Positions 45,406-55,765 of a stretch of DNA of 64,000 nucleotides are shown piece after piece. The translations under genes and the position numbers were made by a program. The notes beneath the pieces were generated by a model, which worked only from the letters and a program-made list of their open reading frames with translations, was not told the DNA's origin and did no database searches. Every line of letters begins with the position of its first letter. Position 1 is the first letter of the stretch. Source of the stretch: Anaspis maculata (taxonomy: Eukaryota; Arthropoda; Insecta; Coleoptera; Scraptiidae); contig OX421963.1 in the NCBI GenBank assembly GCA_949128115.1, forward strand, positions 3,844,001 through 3,908,000, read 5' to 3'.

Positions 45406-47102
45406 ATGACGCACACGGAGGAAAGTTGGGGACTTTTAGTATGTTGTTTAAAAGTAAGGTTAAGTGGGTACGATACCGTGAAGATTGCACGTGGATTAAT
45501 TTGTTTCATGTTAAATGCTAAAAAGCCTGGGCTACTTGTTGATACCATTTTGGCACAAAAAATGTCGATCATTGTTGTGGGGGGGTCGTGGGAGGGGCGA
45601 AGCTCAGCTAGGTCGTTTTTTTGTTTTCCTGGTCATATAAAACCGATCACGACAAGTTTGGTATCTTTTCCGACTAAATTCAAACTCCTTACCTCGAATC
45701 CGATGTGTGAATTTTAATAAAAACAAGTTTGAACAAGTTAATTTGAGAAAACTTGTTTTTTTCTTTGGCAATTTTGGCAGTTTTTTTTTTCACTGTTAGA
45801 GGTCTGAAATCCTCGAAAATATTTCTAAAGCCATTAGATTCAAGTGTCTTTTTCACGAAAATCATTCACTCAACGTATTATTTTGTTTTTTGATATTAAA
45901 AAATCAATTTCAACCTGTGAGTTGATCCTGCACGGTGTCTACTACTGACCAGAACACTACAACATGCACCTGCAAATATGAATAGCTCAAATTCAAAACC
46001 CTGCAGAGCGATCCATAGCGATTTTGTTTTATGTTATAGCAAATTCAATTCTGCAGAGATCCTCAAACTTTCAAAGATAAGTTATCATTTGTTCAATAGT
46101 TTGAGCTAGTTTTATTTACAGGTGCATGTTGTAGTGTTCTGGTTATTAGTAGAAACCGCGCCGGACCGACCAACAGGTTCAAATTGATTTTTTAATATCC
46201 AGAAACAGAATAGTACATCGAGTAGATGATTTTCGTAAAAAAGACACTTCAATCTAATGGACCATGAACTATTTTTGGGGGATTCAGACCTCTAACAGTG
46301 AAAAAAAAAACTGTCAAAATTGTCAAAGAAAAAACAAGTTTTTTCAAGTTAACTTGTTCAAACTTGTTTCTATTTGAATTTACACATCGGATTCGAGGTT
46401 AGGAGTTTCAATTTAGTCGGAAAAAATACCAAACTTGTCGTGATCGGTTATATATGACCAGGAGAACCAAAATAATCACCTAGCCGAGCTCCGCCCCTCC
46501 CACGACCCCCCCTCAACAATGATCGACACTTTTTGTGCCAAAATGGTATCAACGAGATATGATGCGTCGAACTGCGATGTATTTGCATCCAATGGATTAA
46601 CGGGTTTCATCCCCTCCATTTTGAGTTGCAACTGATCACCCCCCCTCCAATAACTTAAAATCCCGGGGTGGGATTTCTGTCAATTTTAGGTATGTAGTAG
46701 GGCATTCAAGTCTTAACAGAATATCAAATTTTCAGGACGTCCATATTGTTCTCAAGGTTTTAGCGATTTTTTTTCTATTTTTCCTGTATCATATACATTT
46801 GACAGAAAAAATCAAAATATTCCAACAGAACTATGAAATTTTCCATCGTGTTTGGTCCAGAATTATTCATATGTTCATTCTCAACATTTGCGGTCTCCAC
46901 ATAACTGTGTATACTTGAAATCTCATGAAAAATTGAGCTCAATTCGAAATTGTTCAGAATTATCAGTCTTCAGACTTTTGACAGCTCTAAAAAAAAAGCC
47001 TCCGCTGGGATTTTTCTGAAACCTAAAAATTTGAAGAGAGCACAAAATTCTGAACAGAACCTGTGGTTTTCACGACTACAGTATTTTTTTTGAGGTTGAA
47101 GT
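45406..47102. repeat. Right arm of 6.7-kb inverted repeat
   Basis: Complement of 40428-41320, enlarged by a nested fold-back (45531-46556). Outside that insertion the match resumes at GATATGATGCGTCG and continues to TACAGTATTTTTTTTGAGGT. Confidence 0.75.
45531..46556. mobile_element. Fold-back nested in the right arm
   Basis: TTGATACCATTTTGGCACAA at the left is mirrored by TTGTGCCAAAATGGTATCAA at the right. The next segments, TCGTGGGAGGGGCGAAGCTC and its partner, also pair. About 1 kb. The left arm lacks it (near 41180), which gives an empty-site reference. Confidence 0.75.
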
Positions 47103-47212
47103 GATATTTCAGCTAAAATTCCTGTACTAATAGTCCTCTGTAACAAAAGATTGAATATTAGAATTATTAGAATCTGGAAGCGGAAAAAAACCCGTATGTA
47201 TATACTCACAGT

Positions 47213-47393
47213 TCAGTGGCAATATTCCGGAAAATATATTTTCATATCTTCCGTTTTCACACAAAATAGCTGTACATGAATTCGAATCCATCTATCCTCC
47301 ATCAAAGATCTCAGGCTATTGAAATATTTTTGACGTTGGCCGGGACACGAAGCCAGTCTCAACATTATCGCTTCGACTATTTCTTCGTCAACA
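47213..47393 (-). CDS. Unidentified terminal exon beside Polinton
   Basis: The frame after the acceptor GTTTTTTAG encodes VDEEIVEAIMLRLASCPGQR and then a Trp/Phe/Tyr-rich tail ending at a TGA (47213-47215). I do not recognise it. Upstream sequence on the same strand (47470-47570) may hold another exon, HHAHHGASDGHAIELSQDRP, directly next to the Polinton end. If real, the gene was cut by the Polinton insertion. Confidence 0.35.
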
Positions 47394-47584
47394 CTAAAAA
47401 ACGCATAATGAAAAAATATGTATTTTAGGGGTAAAAAGAAAGGTAGGAATATCTTAACATTTAGAGAGAAAAAGAAAGGTATGAAGCTATCGGACACTAG
47501 TAGATAGGTAGGGGCGGTCCTGCGACAGTTCGATGGCATGTCCATCCGAAGCACCATGGTGAGCATGGTGAAGGTCATTCTTCA

Positions 47585-48287
47585 GCTCTTAGAGGTCATT
47601 CTTTTAGTTCTTGTAGCTGAAGAAGTTTGCGTCAATGACCAGAAGAGGTTGTTGAAATTTTTTCCTCGAGCTCTTCAGTTCTTGTAACTGAAGAGTTTTA
47701 CGTCAATGCCCAGAAGGGGTTGTTGAAATTTTTTCCTCGAGCTCTTCAGTTCTTGTAACTGAAGAGATTTTCGTCAATGACCAGAAGAGGTTGTTGAAAT
47801 TTTTTCTTTTTTTTTTCTTTACCTCGACCTCTTCAGTTCTTGTAACTGAAGAGATTTTCGTCAATGCCCAGAAGAGGTTGTTGAAAATTTTTATTTTTTT
47901 ACCTCGACCTCTTCAGTTCTTGTAACTGAAGAGATTTTCGTCAATGACCAGAAGAGGTTGTTGAAAATTTTTTTTTTGTCTTACCTCGATCTCTTCAGTT
48001 CTTGTAACTGAAGAGATTTTCGTCAATGACCAGAAGAGGTTGTTGAAATTTTTTATTTTTTTCTTTACCTCGACCTCTTCAGTTCTTGTAACTGAAGAGA
48101 TTTTCGTCAATGACCAGAAGAGGTTGTTGAAATTCCATTGGTATAGCCCGAGGTGTTATCAGACAAGGTATCGCCTGGGTTAGGCTAGGCTAGGCCAGGC
48201 CGGGCTGGGTCGGGAGGCAACGTTAGATTGCTTTGGATCGAAGGTTAAAGATAATGCGCATAAACATTTAAATAAACATTTTATTTT
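47585..48287. repeat. Polinton left terminal inverted repeat
   Basis: Built from about seven tandem units of roughly 80 bp. Each contains the hairpin CTCTTCAGTT-CTTGT-AACTGAAGAG, then GTCAATGACCAGAAGAGGTTG and a T-rich run. The innermost 120 bp are non-repetitive (GGCTAGGCCAGGCC...) and end in an AATAAA for the adjacent minus-strand gene. The outermost unit is diverged, so the exact end (47575-47600) is uncertain. Confidence 0.85.
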
Positions 48288-48571
48288 CTTTTTTGATTTC
48301 CTTGACGTACACCACATCGACCCCATCAACAATGTCTTTGAGTAAGGTGGCCACATGCTCGTAGGGAATCTGGTTGTCGTTGTAGTCAAGCCCCATGGTG
48401 GTTGTATTCCAGATATTTTATTTGCCTCTTCCACCGCAAGTCCACCTGGTCGAACGGTTTCGGAGGCCTGAACATGAAGCACCCTCGTTCATCTCCTGAG
48501 ATATATGCGAGTTCTTTCACAATGAACTCAGAGATGTTGAATCCTTGTAGATCGATCACGATGAACTTCAT
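48288..48571 (-). pseudogene. Truncated duplicate of DEDD-like Polinton gene
   Basis: It starts MKFIVIDLQGFNISEF like the intact copy at 48906-49394. An extra G (GGGG for GGG, about 48392) after the HHG motif shifts the frame to a stop at 48386. Homology then runs straight into the inner edge of the terminal repeat, losing the C-terminal third. Shorter remnants of the same gene lie at 48664-48727 (GSFMFRPPK-like) and 48765-48810 (VKKLL-like end). Confidence 0.8.
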
Positions 48572-48905
48572 TGCTGATGGTTGATGGTTTAGTTCTATAA
48601 AATGAAAGAAGTGGTCAAATAAAAATATGAGTTCAATTTTTGAATTTACCTTCTTTATAAAAGCATTTTGGGGGCCTGAACATGAAGCTCCCTTGTTCAC
48701 CCCACACGACGATGTATGCTAGCTCTTAATTACCTTATTAACTATATAAAATTAAAACTTAATTAGGTAACAACTTCTTCACCTGCTCAAACACCTTGCA
48801 GTTATATCCTTACATAATTACCCTTATAATATAACCCAACACCCTCACCTAATTACCTTAGAATCTAGACTTAAATACCTTAATTACTATATAAAATAAA
48901 AAAAC
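48572..48905 (-). repeat. Remnants of duplicated Polinton gene
   Basis: Between the two copies lie a repeat of the leader intron (AAATGAAAGAAGTGGTCAAATA, about 48600), a 5' fragment and a 3' fragment of the same gene, and A/T-rich filler with TTAATTACC repeats. The order shows at least two rounds of local duplication and deletion. Confidence 0.6.
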
Positions 48906-49394
48906 TTATTGGGGTAGCAACTTCTTCACCCACTCATAGAGCACCTTGCAGTTATGCACGCTGCAAGTACACATCCTCGCATAGTGCAAACTACATAGGT
49001 TGCTCAGTGGGTGAATCTTCTCAAAATTCACCACCACCAAATTGTTATTGTTCACAGCAACATCCACAACCTTACACTTCTGTCCCCGTAGGTGCAAGTC
49101 TAGGAAATCCTTTTTCTGATTTCCTTTGACGTACACCACGTCAACACCATCAACAATGTCTTTGAGAAGGGCCGCAACATGTTCGTATGGAATCTGACCG
49201 TCGTTGTAGTCAAGCCCATGGTGGCTGTATTCCAGATATTTTATCTGCCTCTTCCACCGCAAGTCCACCTGGTCGAACGGTTTCGGAGGCCTGAACATGA
49301 AGCACCCTCGTTCATCTCCTGAGATATAAGCAAGTTCTTTCACAATGAACTCAGGGATGTTGAATCCTTGCAGGTCGATCACGATGAACTTCAT
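48906..49394 (-). CDS. Small DEDD-like Polinton protein, intact copy
   Basis: 162 residues, from MKFIVIDLQGF. Function not established. The layout D7-x-Q-G-F, a central HHGLDYNDG (about 59-67), VVYVKGNQKKDF (about 91-102) and a later VVDVA (about 112-116) looks like a reduced DEDD/RNase H-fold exonuclease; this is inference from pattern only. The C-terminus has a Cys/His cluster (CSLHYARMCTCSVHNC) that could bind zinc. A likely 5'-leader intron (donor GTAAATTC near 49470, acceptor TTTTATAG near 49425) precedes the Met. AATAAA for this strand lies at the terminal-repeat edge. Confidence 0.65.
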   Translation of the reverse strand: MKFIVIDLQGFNIPEFIVKELAYISGDERGCFMFRPPKPFDQVDLRWKRQIKYLEYSHHGLDYNDGQIPYEHVAALLKDIVDGVDVVYVKGNQKKDFLDLHLRGQKCKVVDVAVNNNNLVVVNFEKIHPLSNLCSLHYARMCTCSVHNCKVLYEWVKKLLPQ

Positions 49395-49478
49395 TGTTGA
49401 TGGTTGATGGTTTAGTTCTATAAAATGAAAGAAGTGGTCAAATAAAATATATGAATTCAATTTTTGAATTTACCTTCT

Positions 49479-49625
49479 TTATAAAAGCATTTTGGATAGT
49501 GGGGGGTAATGTTTAGATCCCCCTGATTTAATTAATTGATGAAAACTACATGCTAGGCACATTTGATTAGGAACATCAGTTTGTCCTTTACATTTAGGGC
49601 AAACAGCAAATACTGGGACAGGCAT
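49479..49625 (-). CDS. 48-residue zinc-ribbon peptide
   Basis: A short frame MPVPVFAVCPKCKGQTDV and on to KMLL, with two CxxC pairs (residues 9-12 and 23-26) spaced as in a zinc ribbon. It begins 8 bases beyond the stop of the next upstream gene and its end overlaps the probable leader of the DEDD-like gene. Role unknown; possibly a small regulator or an upstream ORF. The clean Cys pattern argues against chance. Confidence 0.5.
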   Translation of the reverse strand: MPVPVFAVCPKCKGQTDVPNQMCLACSFHQLIKSGGSKHYPPLSKMLL

Positions 49626-49632
49626 GGTTCTC

Positions 49633-50304
49633 TTACTTTTTTTGTTTTTTCGCTGGAGGACTTATGGAGCTGTTGTTTGCACTTCTTTCTGCAGGCTGCG
49701 GAGGATCAACTATGGTCAATGATAACGTAGTTAGAGGATTTAGTTCAATATAACTTGGAGCGGGGGTGGGAGTGTTATCGATCACACTTCTTCTTTCTGG
49801 CGGGGTGAGATCTAATATGTCCCACAGATATGTATCTGCAAAACTTCCTCTGGGTGGGGTTTGATAGGGAATATCCGGGTGGTTTAGTGCGACTACTTGA
49901 TTGGTGTCTAGATCCCAGACATGTGTAACTAAGAAACTGTTTCCAGAGGGAGCTTGAGAGGACTCGTTTATGAAGTCTATTGTTACTACTTCATACGAGT
50001 CTATCTCCAACACGAATGTATCTGGAGAACTTTCTATAGGTGATGGGGGTGGTGCTTGAGGGGCGACATGTGTATTGTCTATTGAAACTACTTCAACAGG
50101 ATCTGAGGAACTTTCCCTATGAGGGGCTTGCGATGATGCTTGAGTGTTGTTGTTGGTTGCTACTACACGATCCGTCTCTAGGGGACTAGGTGGTAATTTT
50201 TCATCGCAAGCCAAATCAATAGTGTTGATTGCAATTGGGTTGATTGCTATCGATTTCTCGCAGAAACAGAAGATATTGGAACATTGGCCACAGTATTTGC
50301 TCAT
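49633..50304 (-). CDS. Disordered Ser/Pro-rich Polinton protein
   Basis: 223 residues. The N-terminus has a Cys cluster (CGQCSNIFCFC, residues 5-15) that may bind zinc. The rest is low complexity with diverged repeats of about 30-40 residues containing SSQAP/PPR, a Val-rich VVSIDN/VVTIDF core and acidic residues, ending PPAKKQKK, a likely nuclear signal. The frame stays open 28 codons upstream of this Met to a 3' splice-site-like TTTTCTAG (about 50389), so a 5' exon is possible. No known domain. Confidence 0.6.
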   Translation of the reverse strand: MSKYCGQCSNIFCFCEKSIAINPIAINTIDLACDEKLPPSPLETDRVVATNNNTQASSQAPHRESSSDPVEVVSIDNTHVAPQAPPPSPIESSPDTFVLEIDSYEVVTIDFINESSQAPSGNSFLVTHVWDLDTNQVVALNHPDIPYQTPPRGSFADTYLWDILDLTPPERRSVIDNTPTPAPSYIELNPLTTLSLTIVDPPQPAERSANNSSISPPAKKQKK

Positions 50305-50388
50305 CTTTGGGGTTATTCTTCGCGATTTCTCGAGAGATTGCCAATTGCTACTTCTTTTTGCGTCGGTAAATACTTGTTCCCAGTTTTC

Positions 50389-50540
50389 CTAGAAAATAAT
50401 GGATCAATAAACAATTTTTGCATGATCCTTCTATACGCACATGCTCACAAGCGCAAGCTTGATCGATTTTTGTGTAACAGCAGATTAGTTAAAATCTTCA
50501 AATAATATTCTATGATTCATTCAACATCATTGACCAAAAA
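50389..50540. other. Short intergenic stretch upstream of disordered gene
   Basis: Separates the polymerase 3' end from the next minus-strand gene. It contains a possible acceptor (50389) but no convincing upstream exon. Confidence 0.4.
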
Positions 50541-53500
50541 TTATTTGCAATATCCCCACGGCAATGTGTCTGTATAAAAATAGTTACACATTCTTTTATC
50601 ATCATGAGGACTCAAAGCAACCTTTTTTTGTTGCACTGTGAATACCTCATGATGTTTTGAAACTTTTGTGAACTGTTCAACTTCTTTGATTTTGTTTGTA
50701 AAAAGACAACAACGATAATCATCCAAACTTATGGATTTCATTGCAGCACCTTTTACACCCTTTGCTACTTTGGTAAAGTTGAATTTTGAATTTACTTCGG
50801 CTTCTGACAGTTTAAGCGATTTTTTCCCCTTACCTTTTTTTTCCCCGCCCATCACTTTGATTGAATACATTTTAGATCTTAATCCAATAAATTCTAACAT
50901 AATTTGCCCATTGTTCTCGTCCTTCATAAGGCCTATTGTTTTTTTATTCATTAAAGGAATTTCATAAACATTGTTGATGGGATAGTCTGATGTATCAAAT
51001 TTTGATATATCCTCTTTTATATGTTTATAAATATCGTCGACAAAAAAATGATAAATTAAGCTATCTGTATCGGTGTATAATAATTTTACATTATCCCCAA
51101 ATTTTTCCAAAATATAATTATAATGAAAATCATATAAAAATGTTTTAGAAATATCTAAGACACATAAACCCACATAGATAGGTTTATTAAAGTAGATTTT
51201 CAACCTTTGCATCTCAATAATAACCATACTTTCATCAAAAATTGTACAGCTATGAAAGTTTGGTTTTGAAATATAATAGCTAGCACCAAATCTACCACTC
51301 CATCTTGTGACTAATTTAACATCTTTATACTTTTTAACATTTTCTATAGTTTTACCAAAGACTGCATTATTCATAAGTTTGTAAAAATTTTTCTCAAATT
51401 CATTTTTACATTGTTTACGTAAATTGGTGTTCAAATCTATATATTTTTTCAACCAGGGGGATTGCCTAAATTTGAGACATCTATGAATTTTATGAAGTTT
51501 GATACCCAGAGCAGTAGCCTGTTTCAAGTTCTCGTAATGAATAATGTACTTTTCTTTTTTATATAAAGTTGTTAAAAGTTTTGGAATTTTAGAACTTGAA
51601 CCTGGAGGAACAAGATGTTCAGGGCAAAGGGGGAGATCCTTATGTTTGTCAAAAAGGTGGGGAGGGTATTCAAGATCAACCTCTAAAATGTACCCAAATT
51701 CATTATCTTTTGGTGTATTCAAAATATCTTCACTGTATATGTCATGATTCTCAACCCACGCAAAATTTCCATACGGTAGATGATGACTCATAGCTGCCCC
51801 ATAAAGATTGTTAACATCAAAGTACATAAGAAACGATGTACCAAGGTTGGGGTCATAATCTTCGCCCATATATTTATTATTTGCTTTACCATATCGATTT
51901 GAACACTGTGAAACTCCACCTCGTATTCCTCTTTCAATAAACATTATTTTATCTACATCGGTTAATAGTTCTAGCTTAACTTTTGAAATTTTCAGCATGG
52001 CATCATTGGCCAACCCAGGAGCTGTAAAATAGTGAACACTATCCAGATCATATGTCCTTAAACAAGTATCTCTGAAATTTTCGAAAATATCTACAAGTAG
52101 TAGGATATCAGTTCTCAAATATAATGACGAATATTCTTCTAAGTTATTAATTTTGAATGTATTCCACACATTAAGAGCATGTGCATATTCTTCATCGGAA
52201 ATATGAGATCCTGTGAGTTTACTATAAAATGAACCAATTGGCGGCAGAGAAGTATCCTGCAGTTTCTCAAAACTATCAAGATACTCATAAGGAAATATAC
52301 CTTTATGTTTTAATAACTGAAATTCCTCATCATTTTCACAGAACGATCTTGTAACCGTTTTTTGATTATCTTCTAAATATGATGATAGTTCATCCAAACT
52401 GCTAGCCATAAATCTATAGGAGTCTAAAAATCTAAATTGTATATGTGTGTTTTCAATTTTCTTTGTGAAAGATATATACTTTTCCTTATTGACAGGAAGC
52501 AAAGTCACAGGACCTTTAATTTCAGTTGCCAAAGCTTTAATTATGAAATGACTATCATATCCAGATAAATTGTGAAAAAACACAGGAATTACTCCGCTAA
52601 CTTTACAATTCAAATTACATTTATTGTGGGCGGGTCCTCTAAATTTACCTGTGTAATGACAATGATCTTTAACTTTTTTGAAATCCCCATTATCAGACTC
52701 ATATGAAAATGGTTTAGAACAAATCCAACATGTTGTTGCTGAATCAAATTTTTGTTGTTCCTCTAATGATAATGGGGTCATTGGTACATTTTTGTCAGAT
52801 ATAGAATCTAGTTCATAAGCAAGTTTTTCTAATTCTTTGACAAACCAGCTTTGGCAGTCTTCACCAATATATTCAACATACTTGGATTTTGAATCATCAT
52901 ATGAACATTTTAGGTAATAACCAATAGCAAATTGGTGATGTTTTTGGTATTTTATAGTTTTGTGTGAAACATTGGGGTCATCATATTTTTTTATCAACGA
53001 TTCCAAGTCGGCATAGATGCAAAATGGCGCCTTAATCTTGTTTTTGAAGTTTCTGAATTCCATAATTTGATAGTCATCTTCTGGAAGAACCACTTTGGCT
53101 TTATTCAAGTCTTTACAATACTCTAAATGTTTTTTCAATGAATATTCACTTTTAAAATGATTCAAACATCGTTCGCATAGCCATTTTTTATGTTTGGCAT
53201 TGCCCATTTGTTTATTTACAATTTTGGACAAATTTTTTATATAGACAAAATGATAAGACGCATATTTTGTTTCAAAACGTTCTTCGATTTTGTGCCTGTC
53301 TATAACATCATTTGCAGGATCGCTATCATTATCATCGTCATCATTATCATCATACTTCTCAATCATCAACAAATTTACTCTACGTGAAAAATGGGCTTTA
53401 CTCAAACATAATGGCAATACTTCTTCAAGTTCTTCATCTAATGTAAAAATATTGACCGCAATTTCATTCATAGTTTCAAATTTTGGAATATCTTTTATTT

Positions 53501-54353
53501 TGATGGGGAAATTGATACCATCATAGTTTAAAACTCTACTAAAATGTGGGTAGGATGACACTCTACTTTGGTTCCGACCCTTTTTTGCAGGATATAAAGC
53601 ACACATAATAGCCTATAAAAAACAATATTGGTCATCATTTTTGATATTGATACAACCTTTACTTTTTTTAATGAACTCAGGTAAATCTACATAAGTTGAT
53701 GCACCACAGTTGATTGGGGTGTAGTTATTGATATTAATTTTTAAATTAATAATTTGGAGCAGAGCCCAACCACTATCTCTTTCTTGAAATTCTTCCAATT
53801 TTGCTAAAAATTTATCAGATACATGTTCTTTGAACCATTGTTTTAAGTTGGTTGAGTGGTCGATTACATGATTTTTGGTAGAAAAATGTTTGAAATCAGT
53901 TTCTTCAGTATTAGGTTTCATAAAAAGCCCCGTAAAAGTACAATTTACTTTCAAGAGACATTTTGCAAGTTCTCCTTTGATTTTTATTGAGAAACTTTTA
54001 AATGCTTTCTGAAAAAATATTCTAGGATCTTTAATGTTGAAATTAGTGATAACACCTGTACGAATGCGACAATTGAAGCAAGACTCAACATCTTCCCAAC
54101 GTAATTTTTGCGTATGTTTGTCTTTTTTCAATTTATTACGAAAAGTTTGTCTATAATTTTTTAGTATGGCCAAATCTGACTCTATCTTATTAAAACTTGT
54201 AACACAATTTGCTCTAGTTTTTATACACTTTCTCAATATAGAAATAATGCGATTAATGTGCAGAATGAATCTACGAATATCGTGTGTAGATTTAACTAAT
54301 CTGCTTACCTTTGAAATTTTGGACACAGTTGATGATGATAAACTAGTGAACAT
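50541..54353 (-). pseudogene. polB: Protein-primed DNA polymerase B, one in-frame stop
   Basis: Replicates the linear element from its ends. The frame is 1270 codons with one TAG at 53613-53615, where the family normally has Trp; both sides stay in the same frame. Counting from the Met after the stop (53606): zinc-finger-like C-x2-C (142-164), Exo I YADLE (198-202), an HNH-like Cys/His segment (293-330), Exo [11 protein letters not shown] (346-354), Exo [12 protein letters not shown] (496-504), Pol A FDVNNLYG (596-603), Pol [11 protein letters not shown] (746-755) and Pol C YTDTDS (844-849). All catalytic residues are present. The 246 residues before the stop hold the conserved lead-in region. 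Full-length product needs readthrough; otherwise inactive or N-terminally deleted. Confidence 0.9.
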
Positions 54354-54425
54354 TTAGGTATTTGAATAGTTGAGGAACGTTTAACGCTGCTGGAACTGAT
54401 GAAATAAGCATGAGCCATAAGCCTA

Positions 54426-54433
54426 TTTATATA
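54426..54433 (-). promoter_or_regulatory. TATA box of polB
   Basis: TATATAAA on the minus strand, about 75 bases before the polymerase Met at 54353. Confidence 0.55.
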
Positions 54434-54989
54434 CACCAGGCGGCTCGAAAATGAAAAAATTATCTCCAACCTCGCGCTTGTGGCACAATATTGGCGCACG
54501 TTTTAAAATATAAAAATTACCTTTCACCACACAACTGCATGTAAATGATACAATGTTGCACCAATATATGTATACAACACATATCATTATTATGAAAATT
54601 GTAATAACTGTCATTTGCATACTAGTAGTGCACGCATATTATCAGCTAATTGGGGATTGCGTAACAGCCAATTATTATTAAATTATGCGCCATGTGCAAC
54701 ATTATTTTAAAAATTGCAGATACCAATCATTTGCAGCTAATTATCATTAATATACATGATAAATGATCTTATGCGGGTTTTACTTGTTGCCATGCAGGTT
54801 TGGTCTTTATCTACGCAATTAGACTCGGCCGCAGTTGATTATTGCAACATGTAATAAACAGCTTTTACAAAGTATGATTTCCTATGCACGTGTGACGGTT
54901 TGACCTTTATGTACGCACGCCGTTTCCAATTAGCGTGCTGCATAGAGTTGTATGGGTAATTACGATGATATTTTTTCCCGCGAAACTTG
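54434..54989. other. Divergent promoter region of Polinton
   Basis: About 550 bp between polB and the next plus-strand gene with no ORF of note. A/T-rich, with several GCAACAT and ATTATCA motifs. It probably carries both promoters; any other function is unknown. Confidence 0.5.
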
Positions 54990-54996
54990 TATAAAT
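54990..54996 (+). promoter_or_regulatory. TATA box of plus-strand unknown gene
   Basis: TATAAAT 52 bases before the Met at 55048. Confidence 0.55.
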
Positions 54997-55047
54997 GTCG
55001 AATAGATTTCCAACATTGCAGTACCAACAGTGCAGCAGCGCAAGAAA

Positions 55048-55721
55048 ATGGCAACTATACCGTCATGTGTTATTATCGAAATTGTGGAGCCTACGCTTCT
55101 TTGTGTAGGAGAACTTAGTGTTGTTGTTAAACAGCTATTCCAGTAAGTTATTTTTTTCTTTTAATAAGATCTCCATATTTATTTTGAAACTATTCATTAA
55201 TCAGATACGGGGTTCGTGACATTAAAACAAGCAACGGGAAGATCTTTGTGTCGTTGTCATATTCGCCGAAAAATGCTACTCTCGACGCAAAATTTGGCAA
55301 CCTCCCGATAGTTTGGACCAGAACCAAACTGGAAAATGAGACGGAGGCTAATATCTATATCAATGTGGCCAAACGGTTTAGCTTTGGCAAACGTGCTGTT
55401 GAGGATGATGAGGAGGAGGAGATCGGAAAAATCAAAGGACCTCCAAAAAAAAAGCTGCGCTCTTCCACCCACACCACTAGTGTTGCGACCACTGCTACTT
55501 CGGGAATTGTCGAAATTTCTGATGAAGCAGCTGAGGCCGATGATGAAGATGAACTTGGGAACGACATGTTAAAGTTCTGTAAAGACAACTCACTCAAAAT
55601 ACCAAGCAGAAGGAAACTTGCAAAATTAAATAACATGGAGTCACAAAAGAGCGTTGTAAGAGCGCTCTTCAACTCTGATGATGATAATGATGATGACGAT
55701 GATGATATTGTATTAAAATAA
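55048..55721 (+). CDS. Unknown acidic Polinton protein, two exons
   Basis: Exons 55048-55142 and 55205-55721, joined across a 62-bp GTAAGT...CAG intron, give 203 residues. The N-terminal 100 residues form a compact-looking domain (MATIPSCVIIEIVEPTLL start; later GVRDIKTSNGKIFVSLSYSP). A Glu run, KKKLRSS, a Ser/Thr linker, a second acidic patch and a final Asp run follow. I recognise no family. The domain plus acidic tail resembles chromatin- or DNA-mimicking viral proteins, but that is speculation. The spliced start is preferred over the Met at 55248 because TATA, Met, donor and frame all agree. Confidence 0.6.
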
Positions 55722-55765
55722 TAATAAAACAAAAAAATTAACAAGTATCAGTTTTTTATTTCTTC

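Noticed and set aside
47913..48110. 65-codon frame present in both TIRs (also 63668-63865)
   Set aside because: It is the translation of the hairpin tandem unit in the Polinton terminal repeat; no start context and no protein features.
53290..53526. Plus-strand frames across the polymerase
   Set aside because: Shadows of the PolB coding strand, which carries all family motifs.
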